This document shows positions 1 through 8,572 of a DNA stretch of 64,000 nucleotides, one piece after another (position 1 is the first letter of the stretch; every line of letters begins with the position of its first letter). The position numbers and the translations under genes were made by a program. Under the pieces are notes generated by a model. That model did not search any database and was not told the DNA's origin. It saw only the letters and a program-made list of their open reading frames with translations. The stretch covers positions 1 through 64,000 of the forward strand of contig NZ_JBAXHI010000017.1 of the NCBI RefSeq assembly GCF_037138995.1. The letters are read 5' to 3'. This DNA comes from Chlorohelix sp037138995. Lineage in GTDB: Bacteria > Chloroflexota > Chloroflexia > Chloroheliales > Chloroheliaceae.

Positions 1-19
1 AATATATACTATCTTACAT

Positions 20-35
20 ATGTATGTTATAACAT
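20..35. promoter_or_regulatory. candidate PadR operator 1 (ATGT-N8-ACAT)
   Basis: ATGT at 20-23 and ACAT at 32-35 are separated by eight bases. This is the spacing known for operators of several PadR-family repressors. It lies upstream of the padR-like gene and could also serve a divergent gene left of the window. The region is very AT-rich, so chance matches are possible; the second identically spaced site nearby raises confidence. Confidence 0.45.
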
Positions 36-60
36 AATATATAATATGTCAATATTTTCA

Positions 61-78
61 TATGTAAATTAATACATA
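61..78. promoter_or_regulatory. candidate PadR operator 2 (ATGT-N8-ACAT)
   Basis: TATGTA at 61-66 and TACATA at 73-78 are perfect inverted arms with a six-base centre, containing ATGT-N8-ACAT at 62-77. The site ends 11 bases before the padR-like start codon, where bound repressor would block transcription or initiation. This suggests autoregulation (inference). Confidence 0.5.
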
Positions 79-89
79 GGTATAAAAAA

Positions 90-650
90 ATGACAAATTT
101 AGGCTACGCCTTATTGGGAATGCTGGCATATGAACCTCGAACGGGCTATGACTTGGCGCAACTAATGAAACAACAGGTTGGATATTTCTGGAGCGCCAAG
201 CATAGCCAGATATACCCTGAACTTACTCGATTGGAAAGCGAAGGTTTCGTAACTTTCGAGGTAATCGAGCAACAAGACCGACCTCATAAGAAACTGTATC
301 ATATTACGTCAGCAGGCTTAGAGGTTTTACGGAATTGGGTAACTACTCCGGCTGAATCAACGCCGGTGCGAGATGAATTGATACTAAAAGCTTATTGTAT
401 ATGGTTAGCCGATCCCGGAAAGGCAATTGAACTATTCAAGCAAGAAGAACTCCGCCATCGTCAGCAACTAGCTCAATATGAGCAGTTATACATTTGGGGA
501 GAGGAAAACTTGGTAAAGGAACAACGCAGTAAAAGTAGCCCTTTGTTTGGGAAATACCTGAGCCTTGCGCGAGGTATTAGTTATGAACGCGAATATGCCG
601 AGTGGTGCCGATGGGTTATTGAGCAATTGGAGAAGCCAGATTTTTTTTAG
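90..650 (+). CDS. PadR family transcriptional regulator
   Basis: A 186-residue protein with the PadR N-terminal winged helix (about residues 5-80, 'LGYALLGMLAYEPRTGYDL', followed by the wing 'HKKLYHITSAG') and a C-terminal helical dimerisation region of the Vir_C type (about 90-180). Length and layout fit the VirR/AphA-like PadR subgroup. PadR proteins are usually repressors released by small hydrophobic or phenolic effectors; the effector here is unknown. The start follows AGG at 78-80 and an A-rich spacer. Two ATGT-N8-ACAT sites upstream suggest autoregulation. The regulated genes may lie left of the window, because the next gene is 200 bases away. Confidence 0.88.
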   Translation: MTNLGYALLGMLAYEPRTGYDLAQLMKQQVGYFWSAKHSQIYPELTRLESEGFVTFEVIEQQDRPHKKLYHITSAGLEVLRNWVTTPAESTPVRDELILKAYCIWLADPGKAIELFKQEELRHRQQLAQYEQLYIWGEENLVKEQRSKSSPLFGKYLSLARGISYEREYAEWCRWVIEQLEKPDFF

Positions 651-680
651 AAAAATCAAGGCAAGAACTTCTTATCTCAG

Positions 681-734
681 GGGAAAATGCTTTTGAAAAT
701 AGATGCGAGAAGTTTTAGCTACACGCATTTTCCC
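681..734. repeat. 10-bp inverted repeat
   Basis: GGGAAAATGC at 681-690 is exactly complementary to GCATTTTCCC at 725-734, with a 34-base loop. It lies between the padR-like gene and the AmrS-like gene and is not followed by a clear T-run. It could be a weak terminator, a regulator site, or a remnant; function unknown. Confidence 0.3.
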
Positions 735-850
735 TACTGCCCTGTTGGTTTGTACTGACAAATAAGAAGTATCTGTGATATACTAATTTTAATAGTGCTA
801 TAAAATTGGTTTTATTATTTCTTGGTATTCAGTTTAAAAAGCAGGCGCTT

Positions 851-1933
851 GTGACCGAGAATAATCAGATTGGCGGAAATATACCCGATACCGCTATTAA
901 GCCTGTGCCTTTATTTGAGGCGACTTCTTCCGGGGCTGTACGTTGCAAAGTTTGCGGAATAGGCTGCGAACTGTTAGAAGGGCAAAGCGGCGTATGCAAA
1001 GTACGTACCAACCGTGCAGGAAACCTCATCGCCCTGAACTATGGAATTATTAGCCATGCCGACCTTGAACGGGTAGAACGCAAATATTTGTACCATTTTT
1101 TCCCCGGCACAAAAGTTTTCTCAGTGGGCGGTTACGGGTTAAATTACCCCAAAGTGGGCGAGGTAGCACATACAGATGATTTCCCAGCCGGTAATATCAG
1201 GGTATTACCCGTAGAAAAAATCGTTAAGTTCAGTATCGAGCAACACTGCCGAGGGGTGGTATTTGCTTATAACGAGCCAAGTATGTGGTACGAATTTCTT
1301 TACGATGCAATGCGGCTCGTTAAAGCTAACGGCATGTTCACTGCGATTGTTACAAACGGCTATTTTACTACAGAAGTGCTGAACAATATCGGGGATTACC
1401 TTGATGGCATTTTGTTGGAAATAAATTCGTTTAACGAAGAAACTTTTCAGGTATTCAGCGGACAAACCCAATTCCAGCAAATTCTAGAAAATGCCAGCCA
1501 AGCACAACATAAATTCAAAGTGCATGTGGAAATAAATACTAAGATTGTTCCCGGAATAAATGATTCTGCTACCGAAATGAAAACTATTGCAGCATGGATC
1601 AAGCAGGCATTGGGTGAAACCACCCCTTGGCATTTGTCACTTGCCGGCGATGGAAACCCCGCCATCTTGTATTATATTAAATCACTGGCAGAAGAAAACG
1701 GTTTGAAGTATGTATATCTTCATAATGTGGAGCAACAAAAAATCCAGTTGGCTACTTCAGGCGTGACAATAAATAGCGATAATACAGCCGGAGGCAATAC
1801 ATTTTGCTATAAATGTCATAGGCTGTTAATCTCACGTACCGAAACAGAAGCTAACTCTACCGGCTTAGAGCGAGACCGTTGTACCTACTGTGGGGTCGAA
1901 ACCAGCGTACATAACACCATTTGGAAACTCTAA
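851..1933 (+). CDS. AmrS-like radical-SAM-fold protein lacking the cluster cysteines
   Basis: Clearly related to AmmeMemoRadiSam radical SAM proteins (AmrS): N-terminal CxxCxxxC...C segment, the 'YHFFPGTKVFSVG' strand, 'AYNEPSMWYEF', 'VTNGYFT', 'VPGINDS', 'TPWHLS' and a C-terminal CxxC/CxxC zinc ribbon are all present. The segment that should hold the SAM-cluster motif CxxxCxxC reads 'GLNYPKVGE' (encoded near 1136-1162), so all three cysteines are replaced by L, K and E. The protein should not bind the catalytic 4Fe-4S cluster and is probably a pseudoenzyme or binding protein. The start is uncertain: GTG at 851 is chosen; an in-frame TTG at 806 would add 15 residues. There is no partner memo or ammecr1 gene here. 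Confidence 0.8.
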   Translation: MTENNQIGGNIPDTAIKPVPLFEATSSGAVRCKVCGIGCELLEGQSGVCKVRTNRAGNLIALNYGIISHADLERVERKYLYHFFPGTKVFSVGGYGLNYPKVGEVAHTDDFPAGNIRVLPVEKIVKFSIEQHCRGVVFAYNEPSMWYEFLYDAMRLVKANGMFTAIVTNGYFTTEVLNNIGDYLDGILLEINSFNEETFQVFSGQTQFQQILENASQAQHKFKVHVEINTKIVPGINDSATEMKTIAAWIKQALGETTPWHLSLAGDGNPAILYYIKSLAEENGLKYVYLHNVEQQKIQLATSGVTINSDNTAGGNTFCYKCHRLLISRTETEANSTGLERDRCTYCGVETSVHNTIWKL

Positions 1934-2165
1934 AAGACCAGACAAATAATTTCATGCAAGCTCGTACTTCCGATATATATTGCATTGAATTAGTATCTCT
2001 TTTATAATCAAGAACAGCTAATACCAAGACTAACCAGTATCCTGATTAAACATAAGTTACGTTAAATATCTTCAATTAGGTCATAGAAATTGACTGAGGG
2101 TATAACGCTCACTTCAAACTATTTGGATACCCCAGCCGCGTTGCTAATCAGAGAGAGCAGCACAA

Positions 2166-4295
2166 GTGCAACCTAATAAATTATTAAAGAAAATAGGAAC
2201 CGGGCAACTAGGCAAAGATGCTAAGCCGCGAGACGACCAGACATCTCAGTTGGATTCGTTACGCAATAGTTTAGGCACAAATAGCACGATGCCGCGTGCG
2301 CATGTTTTACAGGGTCGCTACGAAATAGAGCAAGTAATTGGGTATGGCGGTATGAGTACCGTTTACCGCGCTCGTGATATGCGGTTTACTCAAACTGTAA
2401 GGGTATGCGCCATCAAAGAAATGTTTGATATGTCCACCGACCCGGCGGCAAGGCGCGATAAAATGCAGCGTTTTGAAATGGAAGCCAATATTCTTGCCAA
2501 GCTCAACCACGCTTCGATTCCCAAAATTTATGACTTCTTCGGAGATAATGACCGCTTCTTTCTAGTGCTAGAATATGTGGATGGTAAAAATCTTGAGTCC
2601 ATCCTCGAAACTGCCCAAGCTCCGCTAGACGAACGTGATGTGCTAGAATGGTCTATAAAGCTTTGCGAAGTTCTTAGCTATTTACACAATCAAAAGCCCG
2701 GTCCTATCATTTTCCGCGATATGAAACCTTCAAACGTGATGCTTAATAGTGATGGGCGTTTGATGTTGATTGACTTCGGTATTGCCAAAGTCTTTTTGGA
2801 TGACAAAAAAGGGACTATGATAGGCACAGAAGGCTATTCACCTCCCGAACAATACAAGGGTATAGGGCAACCTGCCGGTGATATTTATGCGCTTGGCGCT
2901 ACCATGCACCACCTTCTTACCAATAATGACCCTCGCCTAGAAATTCCTTTTACTTTCCATGAGCGCATGCCTAAAACGCTTAATCCTAAAGTCTCGCCTG
3001 AGATGGAAGCGATTGTAATGAAAGCGTTGGAGTTTTCTATAAATGACCGCTGGAAGAATGTTGAGGAAATGAAGGCTGCGCTCTTAAGGTTTCAGTACAA
3101 AATAAACGGGCTTGTAGAAGCTACTAGCCATGGAACACATGCGCTTAACTTAGATGTGCCGCAGATTGCTGAAATCAAACCCACCGCTATGCCAACATCC
3201 GGCACCAATCCGACAATACGCCCGAATATCGGACCTGATGGCACAAGAATGGTTCCTGTAGCACGACCCGGACAGGCATCTGCTAAAGACGGGATTCTTA
3301 CTGTTCCAGAGTATTTGCCTCAAGCCAAATTACTGTGGGATTTCAAGTTAGAAGAAGAAATCCGCTCAACTCCGCTAGTATATGGCAACTCGATTTTTGT
3401 TGGCTGTTATGACACCAACATTTACGCCCTTGATGCGAAAAACGGCTCATTTTTATGGAAAACTCCTACCGGCGCCGGAATCAGCAGTAGCCCCTGCATA
3501 GCGGAAATTCCCGGTATAACTCAATTGCTAATTGTAGGCAGTGAGGATCACAAGCTCTATGCGCTCGAAATCCAAAAAGGGCAGCAAATGTGGGATTTCC
3601 AAGCGCAAGGACCGATTCGCAGTTCACCACGACTCTACCAAGCCTATGTGTTCTTTGGCTCAGATGACAACCATGTCTATGGGGTTGACATTCGAGGAGG
3701 CAAAGCTCTATGGAAACAGCGCACTTTAGGCAGGGTTCGTAGCTCGCCTACAATAGCCAATGGCTGTATCTATATAGGTAGTGAAGACCGTAAGCTTTAC
3801 TCATTGGAAATTTCTCGTGGCAACATCAACTGGAAGTTCGATACTTTGAACAGTATTGTGAGTACACCGGCGGTTGCAGACGGGTATGTATATATCGGTT
3901 CGGATGACTGCAATTTTTATTGTATTGATAGCCAAAACGGTTTTCTGGTGTGGAAAGCAAAAACAAGTAAACCAATCCGTTCATCTCCTATTTTTCACAA
4001 TGGGAAAATTTATTTTGGTTCAGGAGATGGTATGCTGTACTGCTATGATGCTAAACGTGGCGCTAAAATATGGGCTTTTAACACCGAAAGCCAAATAGTA
4101 AGCTCTCCGCGAGTAGCAAATGGGCTTGTTTTTTTCGGGGCGGCAGACGGCAATATTTATGCGCTGGATGCTGATAAAGGACATGCCAAATGGTTCTATC
4201 CAACTGGTAACGCGATTGTATGCTCGCCTGCCATTACTAATGATACTCTTTACATCGGTTCTCTCGATAACCGGTTGTATGCCATCGCAATATAG
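2166..4295 (+). CDS. Ser/Thr protein kinase with C-terminal PQQ beta-propeller
   Basis: A 709-residue protein. Kinase domain about residues 52-315: glycine loop 'GYGGMS', Lys84 in 'CAIKE', catalytic loop 'FRDMKPSN' with Asp185, 'DFG' 203-205 and 'GTEGYSPPEQ'. The usual HRD histidine is Phe183; the catalytic Asp, Lys and Asn remain. A Pro/Thr-rich linker (about 330-385) leads to eight PQQ-like repeats (about 390-709, each with a W..., '(R/S)SSP' and '(Y/F)xGSxDxxxYALD' pattern), predicting an eight-bladed propeller. No membrane segment is visible, so the whole protein is probably cytoplasmic, unlike the usual extracellular-sensor kinases. GTG start; the next Met is 41 residues in but would trim the region before the kinase fold. 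PP2C, VWA and FHA genes follow. Confidence 0.88.
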   Translation: MQPNKLLKKIGTGQLGKDAKPRDDQTSQLDSLRNSLGTNSTMPRAHVLQGRYEIEQVIGYGGMSTVYRARDMRFTQTVRVCAIKEMFDMSTDPAARRDKMQRFEMEANILAKLNHASIPKIYDFFGDNDRFFLVLEYVDGKNLESILETAQAPLDERDVLEWSIKLCEVLSYLHNQKPGPIIFRDMKPSNVMLNSDGRLMLIDFGIAKVFLDDKKGTMIGTEGYSPPEQYKGIGQPAGDIYALGATMHHLLTNNDPRLEIPFTFHERMPKTLNPKVSPEMEAIVMKALEFSINDRWKNVEEMKAALLRFQYKINGLVEATSHGTHALNLDVPQIAEIKPTAMPTSGTNPTIRPNIGPDGTRMVPVARPGQASAKDGILTVPEYLPQAKLLWDFKLEEEIRSTPLVYGNSIFVGCYDTNIYALDAKNGSFLWKTPTGAGISSSPCIAEIPGITQLLIVGSEDHKLYALEIQKGQQMWDFQAQGPIRSSPRLYQAYVFFGSDDNHVYGVDIRGGKALWKQRTLGRVRSSPTIANGCIYIGSEDRKLYSLEISRGNINWKFDTLNSIVSTPAVADGYVYIGSDDCNFYCIDSQNGFLVWKAKTSKPIRSSPIFHNGKIYFGSGDGMLYCYDAKRGAKIWAFNTESQIVSSPRVANGLVFFGAADGNIYALDADKGHAKWFYPTGNAIVCSPAITNDTLYIGSLDNRLYAIAI

Positions 4296-4307
4296 TTGCT
4301 GGAGAAC

Positions 4308-5366
4308 ATGAGTTTGTTTAATAAAGATATGACTAGTTCTGGCGAAAAGAAAAAAAGAAAAAGCAGCCGTAGTAAAACTCGTAAAGAAACTGGCGCGGTA
4401 GTTCCGACTGAAAAGGAAAACCCATCCTTAGAAGCGTCAACCGAAGAACTTACAAGACCTGACCCTGATATGGCTACACAACCACTTTCCTCAATGGATT
4501 TTTCTCAATATGAGACAAAATCTGTTGATGTAACGGTTAACGGCGTTAGCTCATTGATTCCTCAAAAGGTTAAATGCCAACAAATTGAGGCAGCTTTTGC
4601 TTCTCATGTTGGCATGATTCGCGACAACAACGAGGATAGTTTGAGCGTTTTTATGGGTGTTATTCCTGCAAGCGAAAATATGCCGGAGCAATTATTCGGC
4701 TTTTTTGCGGTTGCTGATGGAATGGGCGGGCATGAAAACGGCGAGGTTGCCAGTAATTTAGCGATACGAACTACCTCGAAAGGTGTAGTTAATGACTTTT
4801 ATTTACGGGCTTTATCCGGCTTAAGACCGGGTGCAACCAGTGAAACTCCGGGCGAAATACTTGTACGCCTGATAGAAAGCGCCAATCAACTAATAATTGA
4901 GCAAGGACAGGAAAATCACCATAACATGGGAACAACCCTGACCTGTATTATAATTTTAGGTTCAATGGCTTATGTAGGGCATATTGGTGATAGCCGATTG
5001 TACGGCGTGAACAAAGAAACACAGCAATTGCAGCAAATAACTAAAGATCATTCACTGGTAGCGCGTTTGGTAGAAGCGGGCGCACTTACTGTTCAGGAAG
5101 CGTTGGAAAGTCCACAGCGTAGCGTGCTGTACCGTTCATTAGGACAACGGTTAGAAATGTTAGCCGATACCGATTTCTTTCGGATTTCTGAATATACCCA
5201 CTTGCTATTGTGTTCTGATGGTTTATGGGATATGCTACCTGACATGTCAATCTCATATATCCTCAATAAATACGATGAGCCGGCTGCCATATGCCAAGAA
5301 CTTATTAATTCTGCTAATTCTGCGGGCGGTGAGGATAACGTTAGTGTTATTGTTGTCAAACTGTAA
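4308..5366 (+). CDS. PP2C-type Ser/Thr protein phosphatase
   Basis: Mn/Mg-dependent phosphatase of the PPM/PP2C family, about 352 residues, preceded by a basic, low-complexity N-terminal region of about 85 residues. Metal-binding motifs are visible: 'RDNNEDS', 'ADGMGGHENGE', 'GHIGDSRLY', 'LLCSDGLWD' and the final 'GGEDNVSVIVV'. It probably reverses phosphorylation by the kinase encoded immediately upstream. The ATG at 4308 is preferred because GGAG lies at 4301-4304; a TTG at 4296 directly after the kinase stop is the alternative. Translation coupling with the kinase gene is likely. Confidence 0.9.
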   Translation: MSLFNKDMTSSGEKKKRKSSRSKTRKETGAVVPTEKENPSLEASTEELTRPDPDMATQPLSSMDFSQYETKSVDVTVNGVSSLIPQKVKCQQIEAAFASHVGMIRDNNEDSLSVFMGVIPASENMPEQLFGFFAVADGMGGHENGEVASNLAIRTTSKGVVNDFYLRALSGLRPGATSETPGEILVRLIESANQLIIEQGQENHHNMGTTLTCIIILGSMAYVGHIGDSRLYGVNKETQQLQQITKDHSLVARLVEAGALTVQEALESPQRSVLYRSLGQRLEMLADTDFFRISEYTHLLLCSDGLWDMLPDMSISYILNKYDEPAAICQELINSANSAGGEDNVSVIVVKL

Positions 5367-5384
5367 CCCGGTGAGGCTTATGCT

Positions 5385-6725
5385 ATGAGCGAACGCAATT
5401 TAGTTCCGCTCGATAATAAAGATAAATTAAAGGAAGACAGCATCGAGCGTCTAATAACGGTTAATCCGGGGTATGAACCTATCACGCTTGATTATATGCC
5501 CTCACAGCAGGCTTTCTCTGCTTCTAAAGTAGAGAAAGTTATTTACCTGCTTTTCACGCTCACCACCCTTGAGCATTTATCAAATAGCGGAAATATTCCT
5601 CTCAATATTTGTTTGGTAATAGACCAGAGCAGTTCGATGCGTGGGGAAAAGCTATTTGCCTTGAAATCAGCCGCTAAACATGTGGTTGACCAACTTGCCA
5701 ACGAAGACTTTTTCAGCCTGATTAGCTTCAATGATAGAGCTACGGTGGTGGTAAATAGCCAACGAGTTGATAGCCGCGAAAACATTAAAATGTTGATTGA
5801 CTCTATTGAGGCAAAAGGCGGCACTGAATTGGCGCAAGGTCTTAATCTGGGCATTATGGAAATGAAACGCGCCACAAATTTTACCGAATTAAACCATCTA
5901 GTGCTTTTTACCGATGGGCAAACCTATGGAGACTCCGAGCAATGTGTCTATCTAGGTATGGAAGCGGCGCGTAATAATATTAGCATACACCCAATGGGCA
6001 TTGGAACAGACTGGAATGAGGATTTGCTCGAAACGGTGGCTGCAAAGACCGCCAGTTCATCCGAATTTATTAATAACTCCGACCAGATTGCCAAAATATT
6101 CCTTCAGAAAATCACGCAGTTCCGCGCTACTCTTACCAATAATGCCACCCTGAAATTTCAAGCTGTGCAAGGCGTAAAAGTTAGAAATGCCTATAAAATA
6201 GTGCCAAATATCAGCGAAATGGAAGTTATTCCCGGTAATAATAAAGGCGAATCGAATTTCAAATTAGGGGTAATGCGCTACAAACACGAATATAAAGTGT
6301 TAATAGAGTTACTATTGCCTAATTGTCCGATAGGAGTTTTTCATATAGGGGATTTCTCAGTACAATATACCCCGATTGAAGCTCAAAAAAATACAGCACA
6401 TTTAAAACTTCCGATAGGTATAACCATAACGGACCCTGCACATAGTTCCCCGATTAATCCGGAAGTTAAAAGCATTTTGGAAAAAATCACTACTTTCAAG
6501 CTTCAGGCTAAAGCATGGCAAGATTTGAGCAGTGGCGATATTGAAAACGGGAAAAAAAAGTTGGCAGCAGTTGGTACCAAGCTTCTAAATATGGGTGAAT
6601 CATTGCTGGCTTCACAAGTAGAGCAAGAATTGAATAATCTGGAAATCCGTGGCTCCGCTACCCCCGAAGGGAAAAAACGGATAAAATACGGGACAAGAGG
6701 TCTAACCGGACTTTTTGAAGATTAG
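5385..6725 (+). CDS. VWA-domain protein
   Basis: A 446-residue protein with a von Willebrand A domain at about 65-235. The MIDAS motif DxSxS appears as 'IDQSSSMRGEK', with the further metal ligands in 'GGTEL' and 'FTDGQTYGDSE'. The C-terminal half is beta-rich followed by a helical region, as in VWA proteins of the YfbK/CoxE-like sort without a transmembrane helix. It starts 18 bases after the phosphatase stop with GTGAGG before the ATG. VWA proteins next to kinase/phosphatase/FHA genes act as metal-dependent protein-interaction modules in bacterial signalling clusters; the exact partner cannot be deduced. Confidence 0.85.
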   Translation: MSERNLVPLDNKDKLKEDSIERLITVNPGYEPITLDYMPSQQAFSASKVEKVIYLLFTLTTLEHLSNSGNIPLNICLVIDQSSSMRGEKLFALKSAAKHVVDQLANEDFFSLISFNDRATVVVNSQRVDSRENIKMLIDSIEAKGGTELAQGLNLGIMEMKRATNFTELNHLVLFTDGQTYGDSEQCVYLGMEAARNNISIHPMGIGTDWNEDLLETVAAKTASSSEFINNSDQIAKIFLQKITQFRATLTNNATLKFQAVQGVKVRNAYKIVPNISEMEVIPGNNKGESNFKLGVMRYKHEYKVLIELLLPNCPIGVFHIGDFSVQYTPIEAQKNTAHLKLPIGITITDPAHSSPINPEVKSILEKITTFKLQAKAWQDLSSGDIENGKKKLAAVGTKLLNMGESLLASQVEQELNNLEIRGSATPEGKKRIKYGTRGLTGLFED

Positions 6726-6760
6726 GAAGCCTAGCTAAAGCGAGAAAAAAGGTCATATTA

Positions 6761-7327
6761 ATGATTATCTGTCCAAACTGTGGAATAAAACAAATAGAAG
6801 GCACTCTTTTTTGTAACGATTGTGGCATTGACTTAACCAATCTGGAAGAAGATGCTAACTCAAGTCACGACCCTTCCCGCGAAGGTAAATTTACCACTGC
6901 CAATATTCCACCTTCTAACTTTAGTATGCCCGTTGTTTCTGAGCAGATGCCTCTAGTAACGCCACCTACTGTGGCTACTGGTCCGATACGCAAGGATTTA
7001 AAGCTTGTGGTATTAAATACCGGAAGGCGTATGGAATGCCCCGACCGTTCTAATATTATCATCGGCAGAAGCGATGCAATTTCGGGTGAAACCCCTGATA
7101 TTGACCTTAGCCCTGATGATGCTTTAGAATTAGGGGTATCGCGGCGGCACGCTTGTATTACTTTTCGCGAGGGTATCCCCTTTCTTACCGACCTCGGTAG
7201 TACAAACCGCACCTTTATCAATAGGCAAGTACTGATGCGAGGACAACCTAGCATGCTAAAAGATGGCGATGAAATCCGAATGGGCAATGCCATTCTAAAA
7301 GTGTTATTTAAACCGGATGCTAAATAA
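6761..7327 (+). CDS. zinc-ribbon and FHA domain protein
   Basis: A 188-residue protein. Residues 4-22 form a zinc ribbon (CPNC ... CNDC); a linker follows, then an FHA domain at about 85-185 with the phosphothreonine-binding signature 'GRSD', 'SRRHACI' and 'LGSTNRTFIN'. FHA domains bind phosphothreonine peptides, so this is the probable reader of the kinase encoded three genes upstream. The start has AAAGG upstream. The gene belongs to the kinase-phosphatase-VWA run by spacing and direction. Confidence 0.9.
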   Translation: MIICPNCGIKQIEGTLFCNDCGIDLTNLEEDANSSHDPSREGKFTTANIPPSNFSMPVVSEQMPLVTPPTVATGPIRKDLKLVVLNTGRRMECPDRSNIIIGRSDAISGETPDIDLSPDDALELGVSRRHACITFREGIPFLTDLGSTNRTFINRQVLMRGQPSMLKDGDEIRMGNAILKVLFKPDAK

Positions 7328-7379
7328 TCCGTTCAAATAAACCGGATGCCTTGCATCTATAAAAATACGGAGAGTAGTT

Positions 7380-7622
7380 GTGGCTATAGTAATTTTACAT
7401 GTACTAAATCAGGATGCGATTGTAGGCGAAATGGATAAGCTCCCTGACCCCAAAGATTCTTTCGTCTCTATCTCCAACCCACGCAAAATGGATAACCGCC
7501 CTGTCACCTTTATTGATAAACGGGCAAAAGTTATAATGTTTCCTTGGAACCAGATTTTCTTTATCGAAGTAATGGAAAGCGAAGAAGAAAAGCGCGACAC
7601 CTTGAATATTTGGCGAGAATGA
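7380..7622 (+). CDS. small conserved-looking protein of unknown function
   Basis: An 80-residue acidic protein with no recognised family. It begins with GTG after GGAGAG (7370-7375) and its stop overlaps the ispE start as ATGA, implying translational coupling. The fold looks beta-rich: 'AIVILHVLNQDAIVGEMDKL' then 'SFVSISNPRKMDNRPVTFID' and 'VIMFPWNQIFFIEVM', which resembles a small Sm-like or barrel fold, but that is a guess. Strong RBS and coupling support that it is real. Confidence 0.7.
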   Translation: MAIVILHVLNQDAIVGEMDKLPDPKDSFVSISNPRKMDNRPVTFIDKRAKVIMFPWNQIFFIEVMESEEEKRDTLNIWRE

Positions 7623-8572
7623 GCGAAATTATTAAAACTGAAGCTTCGGAAAACGCCGAAGCAAATACACCAACTATTGCTGCTGCAAATCCTGACAACC
7701 CGGAAAGGCAGAGTTTTCCAGCTTACGCCAAGCTAAATCTTTCCCTTGAAATCCTGAGCAAACGCCTAGATGGATTTCATGACTTGGCTTCGGTTATGCA
7801 AACCGTTTCGCTGGCAGATACCTTATACCTTGCGCCCTCAGCCGACATTGAGTTCGATTGTAATTTGCCCGAATTGGTGGACGAAACCAATCTGGTGTGG
7901 CGTGCTGCCAACATGCTGCATGAGTTGGTGCCATTCGGAGAAAAACGCGGCGTGAGCCTTTATCTCGAAAAAGCTATTCCGGTTGCCGCAGGTTTGGGCG
8001 GTGGCAGCAGCGATGCCGCTACCGCGCTTTTCGCCATAAATTGGTTCTGGAATCTAGGGCTTAGCGCGGAAAAACTGGAGGAGATGTCGGCGAGGTTAGG
8101 CAGCGATGTACCATTCTTTATCAAAGGCGGTACTGCGCTGGTGGAAGGGCGCGGCGAGAAACTAACCCCTTTACCGCCGTTAGGCAAATATTGGATGGTT
8201 TTACTTTACCCGGAAGTAAATTTACCCGCTAACAAAACCGCCACCCTCTATCGTAGCTTGGCGCGTAACGACTTCAGCGGAGGGCAAATCACCCGCGAAC
8301 TGGTAAAATCCATACGGGCGGAAAAGCCTCTATCCGAATCGTTATTATTCAATAGTTTTGAACGGTTGGTATATGACCTGTTTCCCGAAATAGATTATTA
8401 CCGTAACGCAATGGTCAATGCCGGAGCAGAGTTCGTACGTGTTTCAGGCAGCGGACCCACCCTCTATGCGCTAGTTGGCAGCAAAGAAGAGGGTCGCAAC
8501 ATTGTGAATACCCTTGAGCAAGCGGGGTATCTGGTTTACCTAGCAGAAACGGTGGAATCCACCTTCGCATAG
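7619..8572 (+). CDS. ispE: 4-diphosphocytidyl-2-C-methyl-D-erythritol kinase
   Basis: GHMP kinase that phosphorylates CDP-methylerythritol in the MEP isoprenoid pathway. Visible motifs are 'AYAKLNLSLEIL', the ATP-binding 'PVAAGLGGGSSDAA', 'LGSDVPFF' and the C-terminal 'RVSGSGPTLYAL'. About 317 residues, slightly long because of a roughly 32-residue N-terminal extension rich in Ala and Asn. The ATG at 7619 overlaps the stop of the 80-residue gene. Its last 37 bases overlap the end of the convergent pyrD gene, so no terminator separates them. Confidence 0.93.
   Translation: MSEIIKTEASENAEANTPTIAAANPDNPERQSFPAYAKLNLSLEILSKRLDGFHDLASVMQTVSLADTLYLAPSADIEFDCNLPELVDETNLVWRAANMLHELVPFGEKRGVSLYLEKAIPVAAGLGGGSSDAATALFAINWFWNLGLSAEKLEEMSARLGSDVPFFIKGGTALVEGRGEKLTPLPPLGKYWMVLLYPEVNLPANKTATLYRSLARNDFSGGQITRELVKSIRAEKPLSESLLFNSFERLVYDLFPEIDYYRNAMVNAGAEFVRVSGSGPTLYALVGSKEEGRNIVNTLEQAGYLVYLAETVESTFA

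Noticed and set aside
806..850. TTG start for the AmrS-like gene
   Set aside because: Adds an unconserved N-terminus; the GTG at 851 is preferred though neither has a strong RBS.
7544..7618. ispE could start upstream at 7544
   Set aside because: This would overlap the 80-residue gene; the ATG at 7619 overlaps its stop and fits translational coupling.
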